Part shown: positions 26,691-35,482 of the stretch, piece after piece | Numbering within the stretch: position 1 is the first letter of the stretch | Layout of the letters: the number at the start of each line of letters is the position of its first letter | Origin: Acanthamoeba sp. SK_2022b | Lineage: Eukaryota; Discosea; Longamoebia; Acanthamoebidae | DNA length: 64,000 bases | Direction: 5' to 3' | NCBI GenBank assembly: GCA_027943245.1 | Contig: JANDJZ010001749.1 | Coordinates: 85,598-149,597, forward strand | The notes under the pieces: generated by a model | The model's input: only the letters and a program-made list of their open reading frames with translations | What the model was told of the DNA's origin: nothing | The model's database searches: none | Position numbers and translations under genes: made by a program

Positions 26691-27815
26691 ATGACGGAAC
26701 AAAATACCCCATCCGCCCCGGTTGAAGAGCCAACCACCGCGGTTGAGAGCTCCCAGCAGCCAGCCGCTGCCAGCCGCAAAGGAAAGAACACCGGCCCGGT
26801 GCTCGGCGCGATCGCTATCGTGCTGGTCATCGCCCTCGGCGCGGGCGGCTATTACCACACGCACAAGCAGGCGCAACAGCTGATCGCCGCCAATCAGGCG
26901 CTGCAGCAGCAGCTTGAAGGCGTGAAGCAGAGCCAACAGCAGGAAAGAAATGCGCTGGAGGGCCTGTTGCAGCAGCAGGGTAAAACCCTGGACGCCGCCG
27001 ATCGCGAGCAGGCGAATCTGGCGCGCCAATTGAGCGAACTGCAGGAAAAAGTGGCGACCATCTCCGGCAGCGACGCCAAAACCTGGCTGCTGGCGCAGGC
27101 CGATTTCCTGGTGAAAATGGCCGGCCGCAAGCTGTGGAGCGATCAGGACGTCACCAGCGCCGCCGCGCTGCTGAAAAGCGCCGACGCCAGCCTGGCGGAC
27201 ATGAACGATCCGAGCCTGCTCGACGTGCGCCGCGCCATTACCGAAGACATCAGCACGCTTTCTACGCTGACCCAGATCGATTACGACGGCATCATCCTCA
27301 AGGTCAATCAGCTGTCCAATCAGGTGGATAACCTGCGTCTGGCGGATAACGACACCGACGAAGCGCCGATGGATCAAAACAGCAGCGAACTCTCCAGCTC
27401 GATCGGCGAGTGGCGGCAGAACCTGGCCAAGAGCTGGCGCAATTTCATGGCCGACTTCATCACCATCCGTCGCCGCGACACCAGCGCCGAGCCGCTGCTG
27501 GCACCGAACCAGGACATCTACCTGCGCGAAAACATCCGTTCGCGCCTTCTGGTGGCCGCGCAGGCCATCCCGCGCCACCAGAACGAGACCTACAAGCAAT
27601 CGCTGGAAACCGTCTCCACCTGGGTGCGCGCCTATTTCGACGCCACCGATCCGGCGACCAAGGCCTTCCTGGAAGAGCTGGACAGCCTGGGCCAACAGTC
27701 GATCTCGATGGACGTGCCGGATCAGCTGAAAAGCCAGCCGCTGCTGGAAAAAGTGATGCAGACCCGGGTGCGCAACCTGATGACCCAGTCCCCTGCCGCT
27801 CACCAGGAGGGTTAA
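26691..27815 (+). CDS. hemX: HemX, membrane-anchored protein of the hem operon
   Basis: A 374-residue inner-membrane protein: a disordered acidic N-terminus, one transmembrane segment at about residues 35-57, and a periplasmic coiled coil rich in Gln/Lys/Glu. A conserved domain with [33 protein letters not shown] sequence ([16 protein letters not shown]) follows. It was once called a uroporphyrinogen-III C-methyltransferase but lacks that fold, and its role is unclear. ATG 26691 matches E. coli; an ATG five codons earlier is possible. It lies between hemD and hemY in one operon. Confidence 0.93.
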   Translation: MTEQNTPSAPVEEPTTAVESSQQPAAASRKGKNTGPVLGAIAIVLVIALGAGGYYHTHKQAQQLIAANQALQQQLEGVKQSQQQERNALEGLLQQQGKTLDAADREQANLARQLSELQEKVATISGSDAKTWLLAQADFLVKMAGRKLWSDQDVTSAAALLKSADASLADMNDPSLLDVRRAITEDISTLSTLTQIDYDGIILKVNQLSNQVDNLRLADNDTDEAPMDQNSSELSSSIGEWRQNLAKSWRNFMADFITIRRRDTSAEPLLAPNQDIYLRENIRSRLLVAAQAIPRHQNETYKQSLETVSTWVRAYFDATDPATKAFLEELDSLGQQSISMDVPDQLKSQPLLEKVMQTRVRNLMTQSPAAHQEG

Positions 27816-27818
27816 GCC

Positions 27819-29015
27819 ATGTTACGCGTGCTATTTCTGTTCCTGGTGGTGATCGCCAGCGTGGTGCTCGGGCCGATGCTGGCCGGGCATCAGGGCTATG
27901 TGCTGATCCAGACCGATAATTACAATATTGAAACCAGCGTCACCGGCCTGGTGATTATGCTGGTGCTGCTGTTCGTGGTGCTGCTGGCGATCGAGTGGAT
28001 CCTGCGCCGCATCTTCCGTACCGGCGCCCGCACGCGCGGTTGGTTTATCGGCCGCAAGCGCACCCGCGCGCGCCAGCAAACCAAAGCCGCGCTGATCAAG
28101 CTGGCGGAAGGCGACTACAAGCAGGTCGAGAAGCTGATGACGCGCAACGCCGACCACGCCGAACAGCCGGTGGTGAACTACCTGCTGGCCGCCGAGGCCG
28201 CACAGCAACGCGGCGACGACTTCCGTACCAATCAGTATCTGGAGCGCGCCGCCGAAGCGGCCGACACCGATCAACTGCCGGTGGACATTACCCGGGTTCG
28301 CATCCAGCTGGCGCAGGGCGAGAACCACGCCGCGCGCCACGGCGTCGATCGCCTGCTGAACCAGGCGCCGCGTCATCCGGAAGTGCTGCGTCTGGCGGAA
28401 CAAGCCTATCTGCGCACTGGCGCCTACGCGTCGCTGCTGGAAGTGCTGCCGTCGATGCGTAAAATCGAACTCCACAGCGAAGAACAGCTGCAGGCTCTGC
28501 AGCAACAGGCGTACATCGGGCTGATGAATCAGGCGATGGCGGACGAAGGCAGCGAAGGCCTGAAGCGCTGGTGGAAAGATCAGAGCCGCAAGACGCGTCA
28601 CGAAGTGCCGCTGCAAATCGCGATGGTGGAACACCTGATCGAATGCAACGACCACGAACTGGCGCAGGAGATTGTGCTCGACAGCCTGAAGCGCCAATAC
28701 GACGAGCGCCTGGTGCTGTTGCTGCCGCGGCTGAAATCCGGCAACCCCGAGCAGTTGGAAAGAGCGCTGCGTCAGCAGATGAAACAACACGGCGCGACGC
28801 CGCTGCTGAACAGCACGCTGGGGCAGCTGTTGATGAAGCACGGCGAGTGGCAGCAAGCGGCCGACGCCTTCCGTGAAGCGCTGAAACAGCGCCCGGATGC
28901 CTACGACTACGCCTGGTTGGCCGATACGCTGGAGAAACTGCATCGTTCGGATGAAGCGGCGCAGATGCGGCGTGAGGGGCTGATGTTGACGCTGAAACAG
29001 AACGGCGGCGAATAA
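27819..29015 (+). CDS. hemY: HemY, TPR membrane protein of the hem operon
   Basis: A 398-residue inner-membrane protein with two N-terminal transmembrane segments (about residues 4-23 and 41-62), a basic loop RKRTRARQQTKAA, then tetratricopeptide repeats to the C-terminus. In E. coli it is reported to contribute to coproporphyrin/haem homeostasis, and it is unrelated to the oxidase also named HemY. It starts three bases after hemX behind GGAGG and is the last gene of the operon, closed by a strong terminator. Confidence 0.94.
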   Translation: MLRVLFLFLVVIASVVLGPMLAGHQGYVLIQTDNYNIETSVTGLVIMLVLLFVVLLAIEWILRRIFRTGARTRGWFIGRKRTRARQQTKAALIKLAEGDYKQVEKLMTRNADHAEQPVVNYLLAAEAAQQRGDDFRTNQYLERAAEAADTDQLPVDITRVRIQLAQGENHAARHGVDRLLNQAPRHPEVLRLAEQAYLRTGAYASLLEVLPSMRKIELHSEEQLQALQQQAYIGLMNQAMADEGSEGLKRWWKDQSRKTRHEVPLQIAMVEHLIECNDHELAQEIVLDSLKRQYDERLVLLLPRLKSGNPEQLERALRQQMKQHGATPLLNSTLGQLLMKHGEWQQAADAFREALKQRPDAYDYAWLADTLEKLHRSDEAAQMRREGLMLTLKQNGGE

Positions 29016-29032
29016 CGCCCTGTCTGAGAGAG

Positions 29033-29064
29033 AAAAGCGCGGCCCCGATGCCGCGCTTTTTTTT
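29033..29064 (+). terminator. hemCDXY operon terminator
   Basis: AAAAGCGCGGC and GCCGCGCTTTT form an 11-bp stem with a CCCGAT loop and an uninterrupted T tract. It lies 17 bases past hemY. Confidence 0.92.
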
Positions 29065-29085
29065 GCCCAATGGCTTTCTGAAGCG

Positions 29086-29293
29086 CAAAAAAAACACTTG
29101 CCGCAGGGCAAGTGTATAAAGAAGCAATCAGGTCTAGGACAACAGGGGCGGTGCCTCACTCAACGTTTTGCCCTGAGCGTGATGACGGGTTAGTCATCGT
29201 TCTCGTGGGCGATAGGCACCCTAAATCGGCTCTGCGTCATTCCCAGGGTTTATGAGGCCTAAGGCGAACATAAGAGGTGGAATGAGCATCTAC
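29086..29293 (-). ncRNA. glmZ: Small RNA GlmZ
   Basis: Hfq-dependent RNA that activates glmS mRNA and is controlled by RapZ/GlmY. The 5' end GTAGATGCTCATTCCA, the internal TATGTTCGCCTTAG and GAATGACGCAGAGCCG, and the glmS-pairing side CGTTGAGTGA are the same as or nearly the same as in E. coli GlmZ. The transcript would be about 208 nt, ending at the terminator ACACTTGCC-CTGC-GGCAAGTGT plus eight T. Its position next to hemY also agrees with E. coli. Confidence 0.93.
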
Positions 29294-29304
29294 GCAATAG
29301 ATAT

Positions 29305-29320
29305 TGCATTTGGCGTGCCA
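29305..29320 (-). promoter_or_regulatory. glmZ: Sigma-54 promoter of glmZ
   Basis: TGGCACG-CCAA-ATGCA on the minus strand, with GG near -24 and GC near -12 of the predicted GlmZ 5' end at 29293. It departs from the TGGCACG-N4-TTGCA consensus in one base. glmZ is sigma-54 dependent in several enterobacteria. Confidence 0.82.
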
Positions 29321-29449
29321 ACTTTTAAATTTAGGCTCTCAAATAGAAAAATATAGCGCAATATATTGAAATTATTGTCTTTTTATTTAACCTTCATTTC
29401 CCGTCACAAATCACTCTCTGGTGTTCCTTGCCGGCGGCCTTTATCAGGT

Positions 29450-29467
29450 TGTCGCCTCGAAACGACG
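29450..29467 (-). promoter_or_regulatory. Candidate GlrR box, proximal
   Basis: TGTC-N10-GACG, one base from the TGTC-N10-GACA pattern bound by the sigma-54 activator GlrR. It lies about 160 bases upstream of the glmZ start. Confidence 0.55.
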
Positions 29468-29512
29468 ACTTAAGTCAAAGCTAGCTTTATCTTTTAAAAT
29501 CAAATAATTATT

Positions 29513-29530
29513 TGTCTCAACCTGACGACA
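29513..29530 (-). promoter_or_regulatory. Candidate GlrR box, distal
   Basis: TGTC-TCAACCTGAC-GACA is an exact TGTC-N10-GACA match about 220 bases upstream of the glmZ start, a typical distance for GlrR enhancer sites. Confidence 0.65.
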
Positions 29531-29599
29531 GCACAGGATGGTATTGTCGCTGAAAACCAACACGTTTGCAGGCCGACACCAGATGCTCCCCCTGGAAGG

Positions 29600-29629
29600 C
29601 AAAAAGCCCGTGCGGTGCTGCACGGGCTT
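29600..29629 (-). terminator. Distal terminator of the tRNA operon
   Basis: AAGCCCGTGC pairs with GCACGGGCTT around a 6-nt loop, followed on the minus strand by a T run. It is the third terminator in series after tRNA-Pro and insulates glmZ's control region. Confidence 0.75.
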
Positions 29630-29683
29630 GTCGATGTTCCCTTCGTCATGCTGAGAAGAACTTGCTTTCATAAACGACAGACG

Positions 29684-29707
29684 AAAAAAAACCGACTTGC
29701 GTCGGTT
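29684..29707 (-). terminator. Terminator of the tRNA operon, duplicated copy
   Basis: AACCGAC-TTGC-GTCGGTT with eight T on the minus strand. It is the same terminator as at 29846-29868, carried in the 52-nt direct repeat. Confidence 0.75.
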
Positions 29708-29736
29708 TCTTTGAGAGTGGTCGGCGAAAGAGGATT
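29685..29736 (-). repeat. 52-nt direct repeat with tRNA-Pro 3' end, truncated copy
   Basis: Differs in two bases from 29846-29897. It contains the terminator plus about the last 19 bases of tRNA-Pro including CCA, then breaks off. The same T-arm sequence reappears in degraded form at about 29796-29811 (GAGGCTCGAACCTCC in plus orientation), so this looks like a tRNA-Pro fragment interrupted by a hairpin-rich insert. Confidence 0.8.
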
Positions 29737-29845
29737 ACGCCCATCTTTGATGCGCGCCCTGCGGGCCGTTGCTGAAGCAACGTTGTCTCGCTACGCGAGG
29801 CTCGAACCTCCTGCGGAGGTGCTCATCCTCATAAACTGCAGGCGT

Positions 29846-29868
29846 AAAAAAACCGACTTGCGTCGGTT
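29846..29868 (-). terminator. Proximal terminator of the tRNA operon
   Basis: AACCGAC-TTGC-GTCGGTT followed by seven T on the minus strand, 10 bases after the tRNA-Pro CCA end. Confidence 0.88.
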
Positions 29869-29897
29869 TCTTTGAAAGTGGTCGGCGAGAGAGGATT
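29846..29897 (-). repeat. 52-nt direct repeat with tRNA-Pro 3' end, intact copy
   Basis: Partner of 29685-29736, offset by 161 bases. This copy is joined to the complete tRNA-Pro gene. Confidence 0.8.
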
Positions 29898-29955
29898 CGA
29901 ACCTCCGACCCACTGGTCCCAAACCAGTTGCGCTACCAAGCTGCGCTACTCGCCG
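29879..29955 (-). tRNA. proM: tRNA-Pro (anticodon TGG)
   Basis: 77 nt with encoded CCA. Acceptor CGGCGAG pairs with CTCGCCG, and the anticodon loop TTTGGGA gives TGG. It is last in the Arg-His-Leu-Pro operon. Confidence 0.97.
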
Positions 29956-30029
29956 ATTTGTGTTGCTCATACTACCTGATTTATCAGACTGTTGTCCATA
30001 TAAATCTTATATTTATCAGATATTTTGCG

Positions 30030-30116
30030 TGGTGCGAAGAGAGGGACTTGAACCCTCACGTCCGTAAGAACACTAACACCTGAAGCTAGCGCGTCTACCA
30101 ATTCCGCCACCTTCGC
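30030..30116 (-). tRNA. leuT: tRNA-Leu (anticodon CAG)
   Basis: 87 nt with a class II long variable arm and encoded CCA. The anticodon loop TTCAGGT gives CAG. It is third in the operon. Confidence 0.97.
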
Positions 30117-30157
30117 ACTGTCACAAAATACTGCTAAATCTTCACTTCGTTAGGAAG

Positions 30158-30233
30158 TGGGGTGGCTAATGGGACTCGAACCCACGACAACTGGAATCAC
30201 AATCCAGGGCTCTACCAACTGAGCTATAGCCAC
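30158..30233 (-). tRNA. hisR: tRNA-His (anticodon GTG)
   Basis: 76 nt with encoded CCA. The anticodon loop TTGTGAT gives GTG. The base before the 5' end is an encoded G (30234) that faces discriminator C73, the G-1 identity element of histidine tRNA. Confidence 0.97.
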
Positions 30234-30296
30234 CATTACTACTTCTTCTTACTCACGCGGTAATATTACCACCGCAGCTCCTGCGCACAAACTTAA

Positions 30297-30373
<77 letters not shown>
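30297..30373 (-). tRNA. argX: tRNA-Arg (anticodon CCG)
   Basis: 77 nt with encoded CCA. Acceptor GCGCCCG pairs with CGGGCGC, and the loop CTCCGGA gives CCG. It is first in the operon, 21 bases downstream of the -10 element. Confidence 0.97.
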
Positions 30374-30394
30374 GTAGCGCCGTTGCGGGAGGGG

Positions 30395-30423
30395 ATACTA
30401 CGGATTTACGCCAATTCTGTCTA
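30395..30423 (-). promoter_or_regulatory. tRNA operon promoter
   Basis: TAGACA (30418-30423), 17 bases, TAGTAT (30395-30400), then the GC-rich discriminator CCCCTCCCGC typical of stringently controlled stable-RNA promoters. Confidence 0.75.
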
Positions 30424-30508
30424 GTGCTTTTTCGCAGAAATGTTGCGTTTGATTACGCTTTGCTCACTCCCGCGCACAAAAGCGCACTCCGTAGCCCCTT
30501 TTCACCGT

Positions 30509-31912
30509 TTATTGGCGCGTTTCTACCCGATTTTCAGCCGGATGATGTTTCTTGTGCATGCCGAAAGCGAAGTAGCACAGGCTGACGCCGGCTAAGAAAA
30601 TCGCCCCGACCAGCAGGGAAATCCGCGTATCCGGGTTGATTCCCATGCCGACCAGCACGCAAATCAGAAAAGCGATGGTCAGATAGTTCACATACGGGAA
30701 CATGATCGACTTAAAGCTGTGATTTTTGATCGCTTCCTTATGGGCGCGGCGGAAATAAAGCTGGCTTATCAGCACCACGAACCACGGCACCATGCCCGGC
30801 AGCACGCTCGCGCTGTAGACATAGACGAACACCTGCTCCGGATTCGGGATGATGTAGTTCAGCGCGGAACCCACCAACAGGCAGCCGATGGTGACGGCGA
30901 TGCAGTTCACCGGCACGCCGCTGGCGGAAAGCTTGGTCAGCGCCGCCGGCAGCTGGCGGTTCTTGGCCAGGGCGTACAGCATGCGGCCGCCGCTGTACAT
31001 GCCGCTGTTGCAGCCGGAGAGCGCGGCGGTCAACACCACGAAGTTGATGATGCCCGCGGCGGCAACGATGCCGATCTTGGCGAAGGTCAGCACGAACGGG
31101 CTACCGGTGGTGCCGATGCCGTTCCACGGGAAGATGGTGACGATGACGAAGATTGCGCCGACATAGAAGATCAGGATGCGCCACAGGATATTGTTAATCG
31201 CGCGTTTCAGCGTCACCTGCGGGTTCTTGGCTTCTCCGGCGGTGATGCCCACCAGCTCAACCCCCTGATAGGACGCCACCACGATGCACAGCGCAAACAG
31301 GAAGCCTTTCCAGCCGCCGGCAAAGAAACCGCCGTGCGCCGTCAAATTGGCGAAACCGATAGGTTCACCGCCGTTGCCGAAGCCGAAGAAGATCACCCCC
31401 AGCCCCACCAGAATCATCACGATGATGGTGGTGACCTTGATCATGGCGAACCAGAACTCCAGCTCCCCATACAGGCGCACCGCCGCCAGGTTGGCCAGCG
31501 CCACCATCGCCACGGCGATCAGCGCCGGCACCCACTGCGGTATTTCCGGGAACCAGAACTGCACATACACCCCGATGGCGGTGATCTCGGAAATGCCGAC
31601 GGCAATCCACATAAACCAGTAGCCCCAGGCGGTCAGGTAACCGAAATAGGGATTCATGTACTTATGCGCGTAAACGGCAAACGAGCCCGCGACCGGCTCG
31701 AGGAACAGCATTTCTCCCATCGAACGCATAATGAAGAACACGAACAGCCCGGCGATGATGTAAGCCAGCAGCACCGACGGCCCCGCCCACTTCAGCGTAC
31801 TGGCCGACCCCATAAACAGGCCGACACCGATGGTGCCCCCCAGAGCGATAAGCTCGATATGCCGGGCCTCAAGGCCCCGGTGTAGCCCTTGCGGTTTCTC
31901 TTTGTGTGCCAT
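30509..31912 (-). CDS. yifK: APC-family amino acid permease YifK (ThrP)
   Basis: Inner-membrane amino acid/proton symporter of the AAT family with about twelve transmembrane segments; the E. coli homologue takes up threonine and serine. The 467-residue product has [22 protein letters not shown] at the N-terminus and the family [20 protein letters not shown] near residue 290. It follows the ECA cluster on the same strand and precedes the tRNA operon, as in E. coli. GAGGA precedes the ATG. The substrate is taken from the homologue. Confidence 0.93.
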   Translation of the reverse strand: MAHKEKPQGLHRGLEARHIELIALGGTIGVGLFMGSASTLKWAGPSVLLAYIIAGLFVFFIMRSMGEMLFLEPVAGSFAVYAHKYMNPYFGYLTAWGYWFMWIAVGISEITAIGVYVQFWFPEIPQWVPALIAVAMVALANLAAVRLYGELEFWFAMIKVTTIIVMILVGLGVIFFGFGNGGEPIGFANLTAHGGFFAGGWKGFLFALCIVVASYQGVELVGITAGEAKNPQVTLKRAINNILWRILIFYVGAIFVIVTIFPWNGIGTTGSPFVLTFAKIGIVAAAGIINFVVLTAALSGCNSGMYSGGRMLYALAKNRQLPAALTKLSASGVPVNCIAVTIGCLLVGSALNYIIPNPEQVFVYVYSASVLPGMVPWFVVLISQLYFRRAHKEAIKNHSFKSIMFPYVNYLTIAFLICVLVGMGINPDTRISLLVGAIFLAGVSLCYFAFGMHKKHHPAENRVETRQ

Positions 31913-32277
31913 AAATCCTCAATAATTTTTCTCGGGTTGTGTTTGCCTGCCGGCCGCTGCCGGTCGTTATTGTCATTATTAAAAGAATAAATCATCCCCT
32001 GCCGATCGGGTTGGCATCAACGGGTAGTCGGAGCGAAGTTACCGTGAGAGGGACATCGTTCAGCGCTGTCGCATCAGGCTTCAGCGGCCAGGGATAATTT
32101 CCGGGCGGTATCGTTTCGCATTTCGCCGCTATAAGCAAACCGCAATTTAAAACTTTATGGAATAAATGCAGCGACGTTTAGGGCCGGGGGTTATAGATAT
32201 GCGGGAGAAACGTGCAAAAGCAGATTATTGGTACAGCAGACCGGAGCGGAACAGCACTTTCCGCCCCGGATGAGGGA
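31913..32277. other. 365-base gene-free interval between wecG and yifK
   Basis: No coding sequence can be supported. The part next to yifK is AT-rich (31970-31995) and probably holds its promoter and leader. A hairpin lies next to wecG (32241-32269). The middle (about 32000-32200) shows no structure I can name. Confidence 0.5.
32241..32269 (-). terminator. Hairpin at the end of the ECA operon
   Basis: CCGG-A-GCGGAA and TTCCGC-C-CCGG form a 10-bp stem with one mismatch, nine bases past the wecG stop. No T tract follows, so it may stabilise the 3' end or be a weak terminator. Confidence 0.4.
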
Positions 32278-33018
32278 TTACATCTTGCCGCTGTAGTAGT
32301 AGCCGACAAACTTCAGCAGCTTCAACTGTCGGCCGATGCGGCTGGGCTGGCTGAGCAGGCGGTAGAGCCATTCCAGACCGAGGTTCTGCCACACCTTGGG
32401 CGCACGCTTCACATGGCCGGTAAAGACGTCGTAGGTGCCGCCCACGCCCATGTACAGCGCCTGCGGATGCACCTTGCGACAATCGCGCATCAGAATCTCC
32501 TGCTTCGGCGATCCCATCGCCACCGTCACGATAGCGGCGCCACTGGCGCGAATACGCTCGAACAGCGCCTCTCGCTGATCCGGTTTGAAATAGCCGTCCT
32601 GGCTGCCCACCAGGTTGACATTCCACTGGCTGCGCAGCTTTTGCTCGGTTTCCGCCAAGACCTCGGGCTTGCCGCCGACCAGGAAGACTGGCGTGCCTTC
32701 ACGGCCGGCGCGCTGCATCAAGGCTTCCCACAGATCGGCACCCGCCACGCGCGAAACGTCCGCCGCCGGGTATTTGCGGCGAATCGAACGCACCATGCTG
32801 ATGCCGTCGGCGTACTTGTACTCCGCCTCATCCAGCAACGCATGCAGCGCCGGGTCCTCTTCCGCCTTCAGGATCTTTTCCGCGTTCATGGCTACCAGCG
32901 TGCCCTGTTTTACCCGGCCGCCGTCGAACAAAAAGTCCATGCAGTGCGCCATATCGCGAAAGCCCCACAGGCTGAAACCGCGCAGCTCATACTGCGGCAC
33001 CGAAATCTTTGCTTCCAT
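32278..33018 (-). CDS. wecG: UDP-ManNAcA transferase (lipid II synthesis of ECA)
   Basis: WecG/TagA/CpsF-family glycosyltransferase that adds ManNAcA to undecaprenyl-PP-GlcNAc to make ECA lipid II. It contains [31 protein letters not shown] and the signature [21 protein letters not shown] 33018 gives 246 residues, equal to E. coli; an ATG three codons upstream at 33027 sits closer to AAGGG and cannot be excluded. It is the last gene of the ECA cluster, 14 bases after wzyE. Confidence 0.95.
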   Translation of the reverse strand: MEAKISVPQYELRGFSLWGFRDMAHCMDFLFDGGRVKQGTLVAMNAEKILKAEEDPALHALLDEAEYKYADGISMVRSIRRKYPAADVSRVAGADLWEALMQRAGREGTPVFLVGGKPEVLAETEQKLRSQWNVNLVGSQDGYFKPDQREALFERIRASGAAIVTVAMGSPKQEILMRDCRKVHPQALYMGVGGTYDVFTGHVKRAPKVWQNLGLEWLYRLLSQPSRIGRQLKLLKFVGYYYSGKM

Positions 33019-33032
33019 CGTTCTCATTACCC

Positions 33033-34400
33033 TTACAAAAGACCGTTCGCCCGAGGCACAGACGCCAGCGCGCGGGCGCGCGTCACTCTGGCCTTGATCA
33101 GCCCGGCGGTATCGAACAGCCAATACAGCAACTTCGCCAGCACCAGACAGGCGCCGAAAATAATGCAGAAAAACACCACGCGCGACACGAAAGAGTCCAC
33201 CCCTTCACGCGCCAGCACGATGATGTTGAACACCGCACCGAAGCAGAAGCCCTGCAGAATGGCCGCCTTATAGCGGTTCGGTTCGGTTTTGCCCAACTCA
33301 TACAGCCAGTCGAACCACTTGATGATCATGCCCACCAGAATCGCGCCGAGCGGGATAAACAGCGCGCCGCCCATCACCACCAGTGAACCGATCAGCGTCG
33401 GGGAAATCGCCAGCCCGGAGTGATTGTTCAGCACTTCCCAGGTGAAATAGTTGGCCGAGTTCAGCACCACGTCCGGCCGGCCCGGCCATAGCCAGGTTGG
33501 AATAAAGACGTAGAAATCACGCACGATCGGCGCCAGGCCCTGGAAATCGATCTTGTCGTAATTTTGCAGCAGCAGCGCCAGGTTTTCCCACGGCGAGAAG
33601 GTATCGCGGGTCAGGTAGAGGAAGGTATAGAACGCTTCCGCGCCGCTGACGTCCAGGCTGTAACGCTTCAACGCCAGCCAGAACATGCCGACTACGCCGA
33701 ATATGCCCGCCGCCGCCAGCATCCACAGCGTGATCCAGCCGCGCACGATGCCGATAAACAGGAACAGCGCGAAGGCGATGATGATGTTGGCGCGGGTGCC
33801 GCCGACGATCACGTAGGTCAGAATACCGAACGCCACCGTCGCCACCAGGAACAAGAACCAGGCGCGCAGATCCTGCCGCAGGAAATAGACCACCAGCATC
33901 GCCGGAATGAAGAAGTAGAAGAACCGCTTGAGCGCCACGCCGGACACGTCGCTGGAGAAAATCTGGCTGTAAGAATTGAGCTTGAACAGCAGGAAGCCGT
34001 TCTGCATGAAAAAGATCCCAACGGTACCGATCGCCACCAATGCCAGCAGCACCCAGGTCATATGAGTCTCTACCCGGTTCATGGTAAACAGCGCCGCACG
34101 CGGCTCTGTGCGGCGCTTGCGCAGCCGAGTCTTGTAGGTGACGTAATAGATGGCGTAAAACGCCGTCGCCGACAGCAGGGCGTACAGCAGAAACTCCACC
34201 GGCACCACCTCGACGTCAAACTGGAACACCAGCAGGCAGGTCAAAGGAAAACCGAAATAGAACGTCAGCAAATACAGCAGCGAGAAGAAGACGTTGAAGT
34301 TGAAGCGCACGCGCCGAAACTCCTGGTAGGTCAGCGTCAGAATAAACGTCAGGCTGACCAGATAGACGACAAACAGGCCGCCGAATTGCGCCAACGTCAT
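33033..34400 (-). CDS. wzyE: ECA polymerase WzyE
   Basis: Integral inner-membrane protein with about eleven to twelve hydrophobic segments that polymerises ECA trisaccharide repeats on the periplasmic side. Its 455 residues compare with 450 in E. coli. Conserved stretches include [26 protein letters not shown] and [20 protein letters not shown]. The start overlaps the wecF stop by four bases. It acts with WzzE (chain length) and WzxE (flippase), both encoded in the same cluster. Confidence 0.96.
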   Translation of the reverse strand: MTLAQFGGLFVVYLVSLTFILTLTYQEFRRVRFNFNVFFSLLYLLTFYFGFPLTCLLVFQFDVEVVPVEFLLYALLSATAFYAIYYVTYKTRLRKRRTEPRAALFTMNRVETHMTWVLLALVAIGTVGIFFMQNGFLLFKLNSYSQIFSSDVSGVALKRFFYFFIPAMLVVYFLRQDLRAWFLFLVATVAFGILTYVIVGGTRANIIIAFALFLFIGIVRGWITLWMLAAAGIFGVVGMFWLALKRYSLDVSGAEAFYTFLYLTRDTFSPWENLALLLQNYDKIDFQGLAPIVRDFYVFIPTWLWPGRPDVVLNSANYFTWEVLNNHSGLAISPTLIGSLVVMGGALFIPLGAILVGMIIKWFDWLYELGKTEPNRYKAAILQGFCFGAVFNIIVLAREGVDSFVSRVVFFCIIFGACLVLAKLLYWLFDTAGLIKARVTRARALASVPRANGLL

Positions 34401-35482
34401 GAGTGCTCTCCCGCCGCCAACGCCAGGGCTTGCTGCCAGCCGTCGACATAGTTCGGATTGAAGAAGGCGATCGCCTGTTTATCCACCGCCGCCAGCTGAC
34501 GCTGCGCTTCGCGCACCACCGCCTCGTCCAGCGAATCGCCGTAGAACAGCACCGGCAGATGCTGTTCCGCCAAATCCTGCCAGAACGGGTTTTGCCGGCT
34601 GAGCACGAAAGGCACGCCGAACTGAATCAGCAGGCACAGGGTGCCAATCCCCTGCTGGCGATTGAAAATGAAATAGCCCAGATCGCAGGCGCGTAAAATA
34701 TTGAGGTAGTCCTCAAACGCCACCTGCTGCGTGAGCAGCTGCAGGTTTTTCTCGCCGAACAGCGGCAACCCGGCGGCGCGCACCTGCTCGATGTAGGCAT
34801 CGTTGTTGGCCGGATAACCCATCGGCAGGATCACGCGCACGTCGGCGCCGAACTGCTGATGAATCGCCTGCAGCGCTTCGATATGCCGATTGCTGCGATC
34901 GCCGGAGTTGCCTACCAGAATCGTCATCGGCCCGGCCAGGTTTTTCTCGACGTGAACGTCGGTCAGCGCCGGATCCATGCGGGTCGGGAAGTACAGCAGC
35001 GAGGCCGGCACCCGCGCATGGCGCTGCTGGTAGTGAATCACGTCGCCGCGAGTAGCAAACACGTTCCCTACTCGCCCCTGCGCAATGCGGCGCAGCAGAT
35101 AGAACAGCCGGAATTTCCAGCTGGTGGCGTCTTCATACAGATCGGCGCCCCAAATATGCCAACTGACCTGACGCGCCTTGATCTTGCCGCTCAGCAGCGC
35201 CAACCACAGCCCCGGATTGAACTGGCCGTGCAGGAAGAAGCGCGCATCGCGATCGGCCTGGGCACGGGCGATGACCGCCGCCGCCAGGCTTTTCTTGTCT
35301 GCGTAGGGCTCAATGTTCAGGGCGGGGAAATCACCCAGTGCCGCCACATCCTTGGCCGCCACCATAAAATGCCGCGTCTGCTCAGCCGGCAAACGCGGCG
35401 CCAGCACGTCGTTGAAGAAGCGCAGCACCGTCTGGTTATGATGCGGGATATCGGATCCCAGAACGTGAATCAGTATGGTCAT
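34397..35482 (-). CDS. wecF: TDP-Fuc4NAc:lipid II transferase
   Basis: Transfers Fuc4NAc to lipid II, completing the ECA trisaccharide lipid III. The 361-residue product belongs to glycosyltransferase family 56, with N-terminal [19 protein letters not shown] and [10 protein letters not shown] as recognisable blocks. No transmembrane segment is seen, so it probably acts at the cytoplasmic membrane face. Both junctions are four-base ATGA overlaps, with wzxE upstream and wzyE downstream. Confidence 0.95.
   Translation of the reverse strand: MTILIHVLGSDIPHHNQTVLRFFNDVLAPRLPAEQTRHFMVAAKDVAALGDFPALNIEPYADKKSLAAAVIARAQADRDARFFLHGQFNPGLWLALLSGKIKARQVSWHIWGADLYEDATSWKFRLFYLLRRIAQGRVGNVFATRGDVIHYQQRHARVPASLLYFPTRMDPALTDVHVEKNLAGPMTILVGNSGDRSNRHIEALQAIHQQFGADVRVILPMGYPANNDAYIEQVRAAGLPLFGEKNLQLLTQQVAFEDYLNILRACDLGYFIFNRQQGIGTLCLLIQFGVPFVLSRQNPFWQDLAEQHLPVLFYGDSLDEAVVREAQRQLAAVDKQAIAFFNPNYVDGWQQALALAAGEHS

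Noticed and set aside
26691..27815. HemX as uroporphyrinogen-III C-methyltransferase
   Set aside because: It has one transmembrane segment and a coiled coil but no SAM-dependent tetrapyrrole methylase motifs; the old name is not supported.
29444..29671. 75-codon minus-strand frame between glmZ and the tRNA operon
   Set aside because: It runs through the GlrR-type boxes and a tRNA terminator, has no ribosome-binding site I trust, and resembles nothing known.
29756..29820. CRISPR-like array
   Set aside because: The hairpins differ in sequence and are not regularly spaced direct repeats; no cas genes.
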